A stretch of DNA of 6,105 bases from contig JBHEMK010000128.1 in the NCBI GenBank assembly GCA_046262635.1, positions 1 to 6,105 on the forward strand, given 5' to 3'. This DNA comes from JBHEMK01 sp046262635 (GTDB taxonomy: Bacteria > Actinomycetota > Thermoleophilia > Gaiellales > Gaiellaceae). Under the pieces are notes generated by a model, which ran no database searches, was not told the DNA's origin, and saw nothing but the letters and a program-made list of their open reading frames with translations. Shown here in pieces: positions 5,872 through 6,105 of this stretch. Both the position numbers and the translations under genes were made by a program. The stretch's first letter is position 1. Every line of letters starts with the position of its first letter.

Positions 5872-6023
5872 AGGCCGCCTGCCCCCTCGTTCGGGATCTC
5901 GCGACTTCCACCGAGCGTGGCCTCCTTGCCCCGAGGAGGGCCCGGCGCCGATCGGAATGGGTTCAGTTTGAGACTCGCGGCCACTCGCTCGAAACCCCTG
6001 CAAATTGCCCGATCAGGCGCCCA

Positions 6024-6060
6024 GTCGATCTGCATCGACCCGCGGGTGTCTGATTGAATC
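6024..6060 (+). promoter_or_regulatory. Putative promoter and operator dyads before the last gene
   Basis: TTGAAT (6054-6059) lies six bases before the ATG at 6066, the spacing seen before the gene at 3657, and could be a -10 element of a leaderless promoter. Just upstream are GTCGAT-CTGC-ATCGAC (6024-6039), a perfect 6-base dyad, and the overlapping 10-base palindrome ACCCGCGGGT (6038-6047), suitable as regulator sites. No clear -35 element is seen. Function is inferred. Confidence 0.3.
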
Positions 6061-6065
6061 GAGGC

Positions 6066-6105
6066 ATGGGCGAGCTTCGGGTCGGAGACCAGACCTACGA
6101 GATCT
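6066..6105 (+). CDS. Start of an unidentified gene, cut by the window end
   Basis: The ATG at 6066 opens MGELRVGDQTYEI and runs off the window. The 13 residues show a charged, beta-strand-like start with no signal peptide, suggesting a cytoplasmic protein. GAGG at 6061-6064 is too close to the ATG for a normal Shine-Dalgarno site, so leaderless initiation is more likely. The residues are too few to name a family. Confidence 0.45.
   Translation, partial: MGELRVGDQTYEI

Noticed and set aside
5507..5971. 154-codon + strand frame as an intact gene
   Set aside because: Its first ~37 codons lack coding character and the ATG sits inside a hairpin arm; only the middle part looks like protein, consistent with a broken gene.
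4251..6035. Long minus-strand open frame of 594 codons
   Set aside because: It runs antisense through two clear + strand genes, is rich in Arg, Ala and Gly as GC-rich antisense shadows are, and shows no domain.
1..6105. Mobile element, CRISPR array, tRNA or rRNA
   Set aside because: No transposase motifs, terminal repeats with target duplications, regularly spaced repeats or tRNA-like cloverleaf were seen on either strand.

Overview
The window is about 6.1 kb of very GC-rich DNA. Every well-supported gene lies on the + strand, is packed tightly and uses GTG as well as ATG starts. The mix of genes suggests a high-GC actinobacterium, most likely of the Thermoleophilia (Gaiellales/Solirubrobacterales) type, possibly a metagenomic contig. 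That mix is an F420-dependent luciferase-like oxidoreductase, a formate dehydrogenase of the FdnG/FdnH type with an NrfD-type anchor, and a small secreted GPA-repeat (collagen-like) protein with the 'SLLAKDFKAGQL' type of N-terminal segment. The lineage is inferred from gene families, not from a marker gene.

Positions 1-3585 hold a formate dehydrogenase operon. It contains the C-terminal ~594 residues of the molybdopterin catalytic alpha subunit (its start is outside the window), a complete four-cluster iron-sulfur beta subunit with a C-terminal membrane helix, and an NrfD/PsrC-family quinone-reactive membrane subunit. Both internal junctions are 4-base GTGA stop/start overlaps. Alpha would oxidise formate, beta would carry electrons, and NrfD would pass them to menaquinone in the membrane. 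In this sequence the nrfD frame is broken near 3306-3321: the N-terminal 211 codons are in one frame and the conserved C-terminal ~87 codons continue in another. The lesion looks like a 16-base insertion. A perfect 14-base palindrome centred on the restored TAG stop may end the operon.

Positions 3657-4607 hold an F420-dependent LLM-class oxidoreductase that keeps the Asp/His/Trp/Glu residues of F420-dependent glucose-6-phosphate dehydrogenase, but apparently not all of its phosphate-binding residues. Positions 4671-5246 encode a small exported protein with five GPA triplets. Both genes lack a Shine-Dalgarno site and share ACGGTAG 9-10 bases before the ATG, which suggests leaderless transcription.

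Positions 5247-6065 contain no intact gene. They hold three strong inverted repeats (5257-5293, 5356-5379, 5481-5516) and what looks like the decayed remnant of a small secreted-protein gene (about 5568-5871) with an early stop and two frameshifts. A new gene probably begins at 6066, behind a possible -10 element and nested dyads, and runs off the end.

I see no mobile element, CRISPR array, RNA gene or clearly novel multi-gene system. The points most worth following up are the nrfD lesion and its short candidate repeat, the shared leaderless-promoter motif, and the decayed secreted-protein gene.
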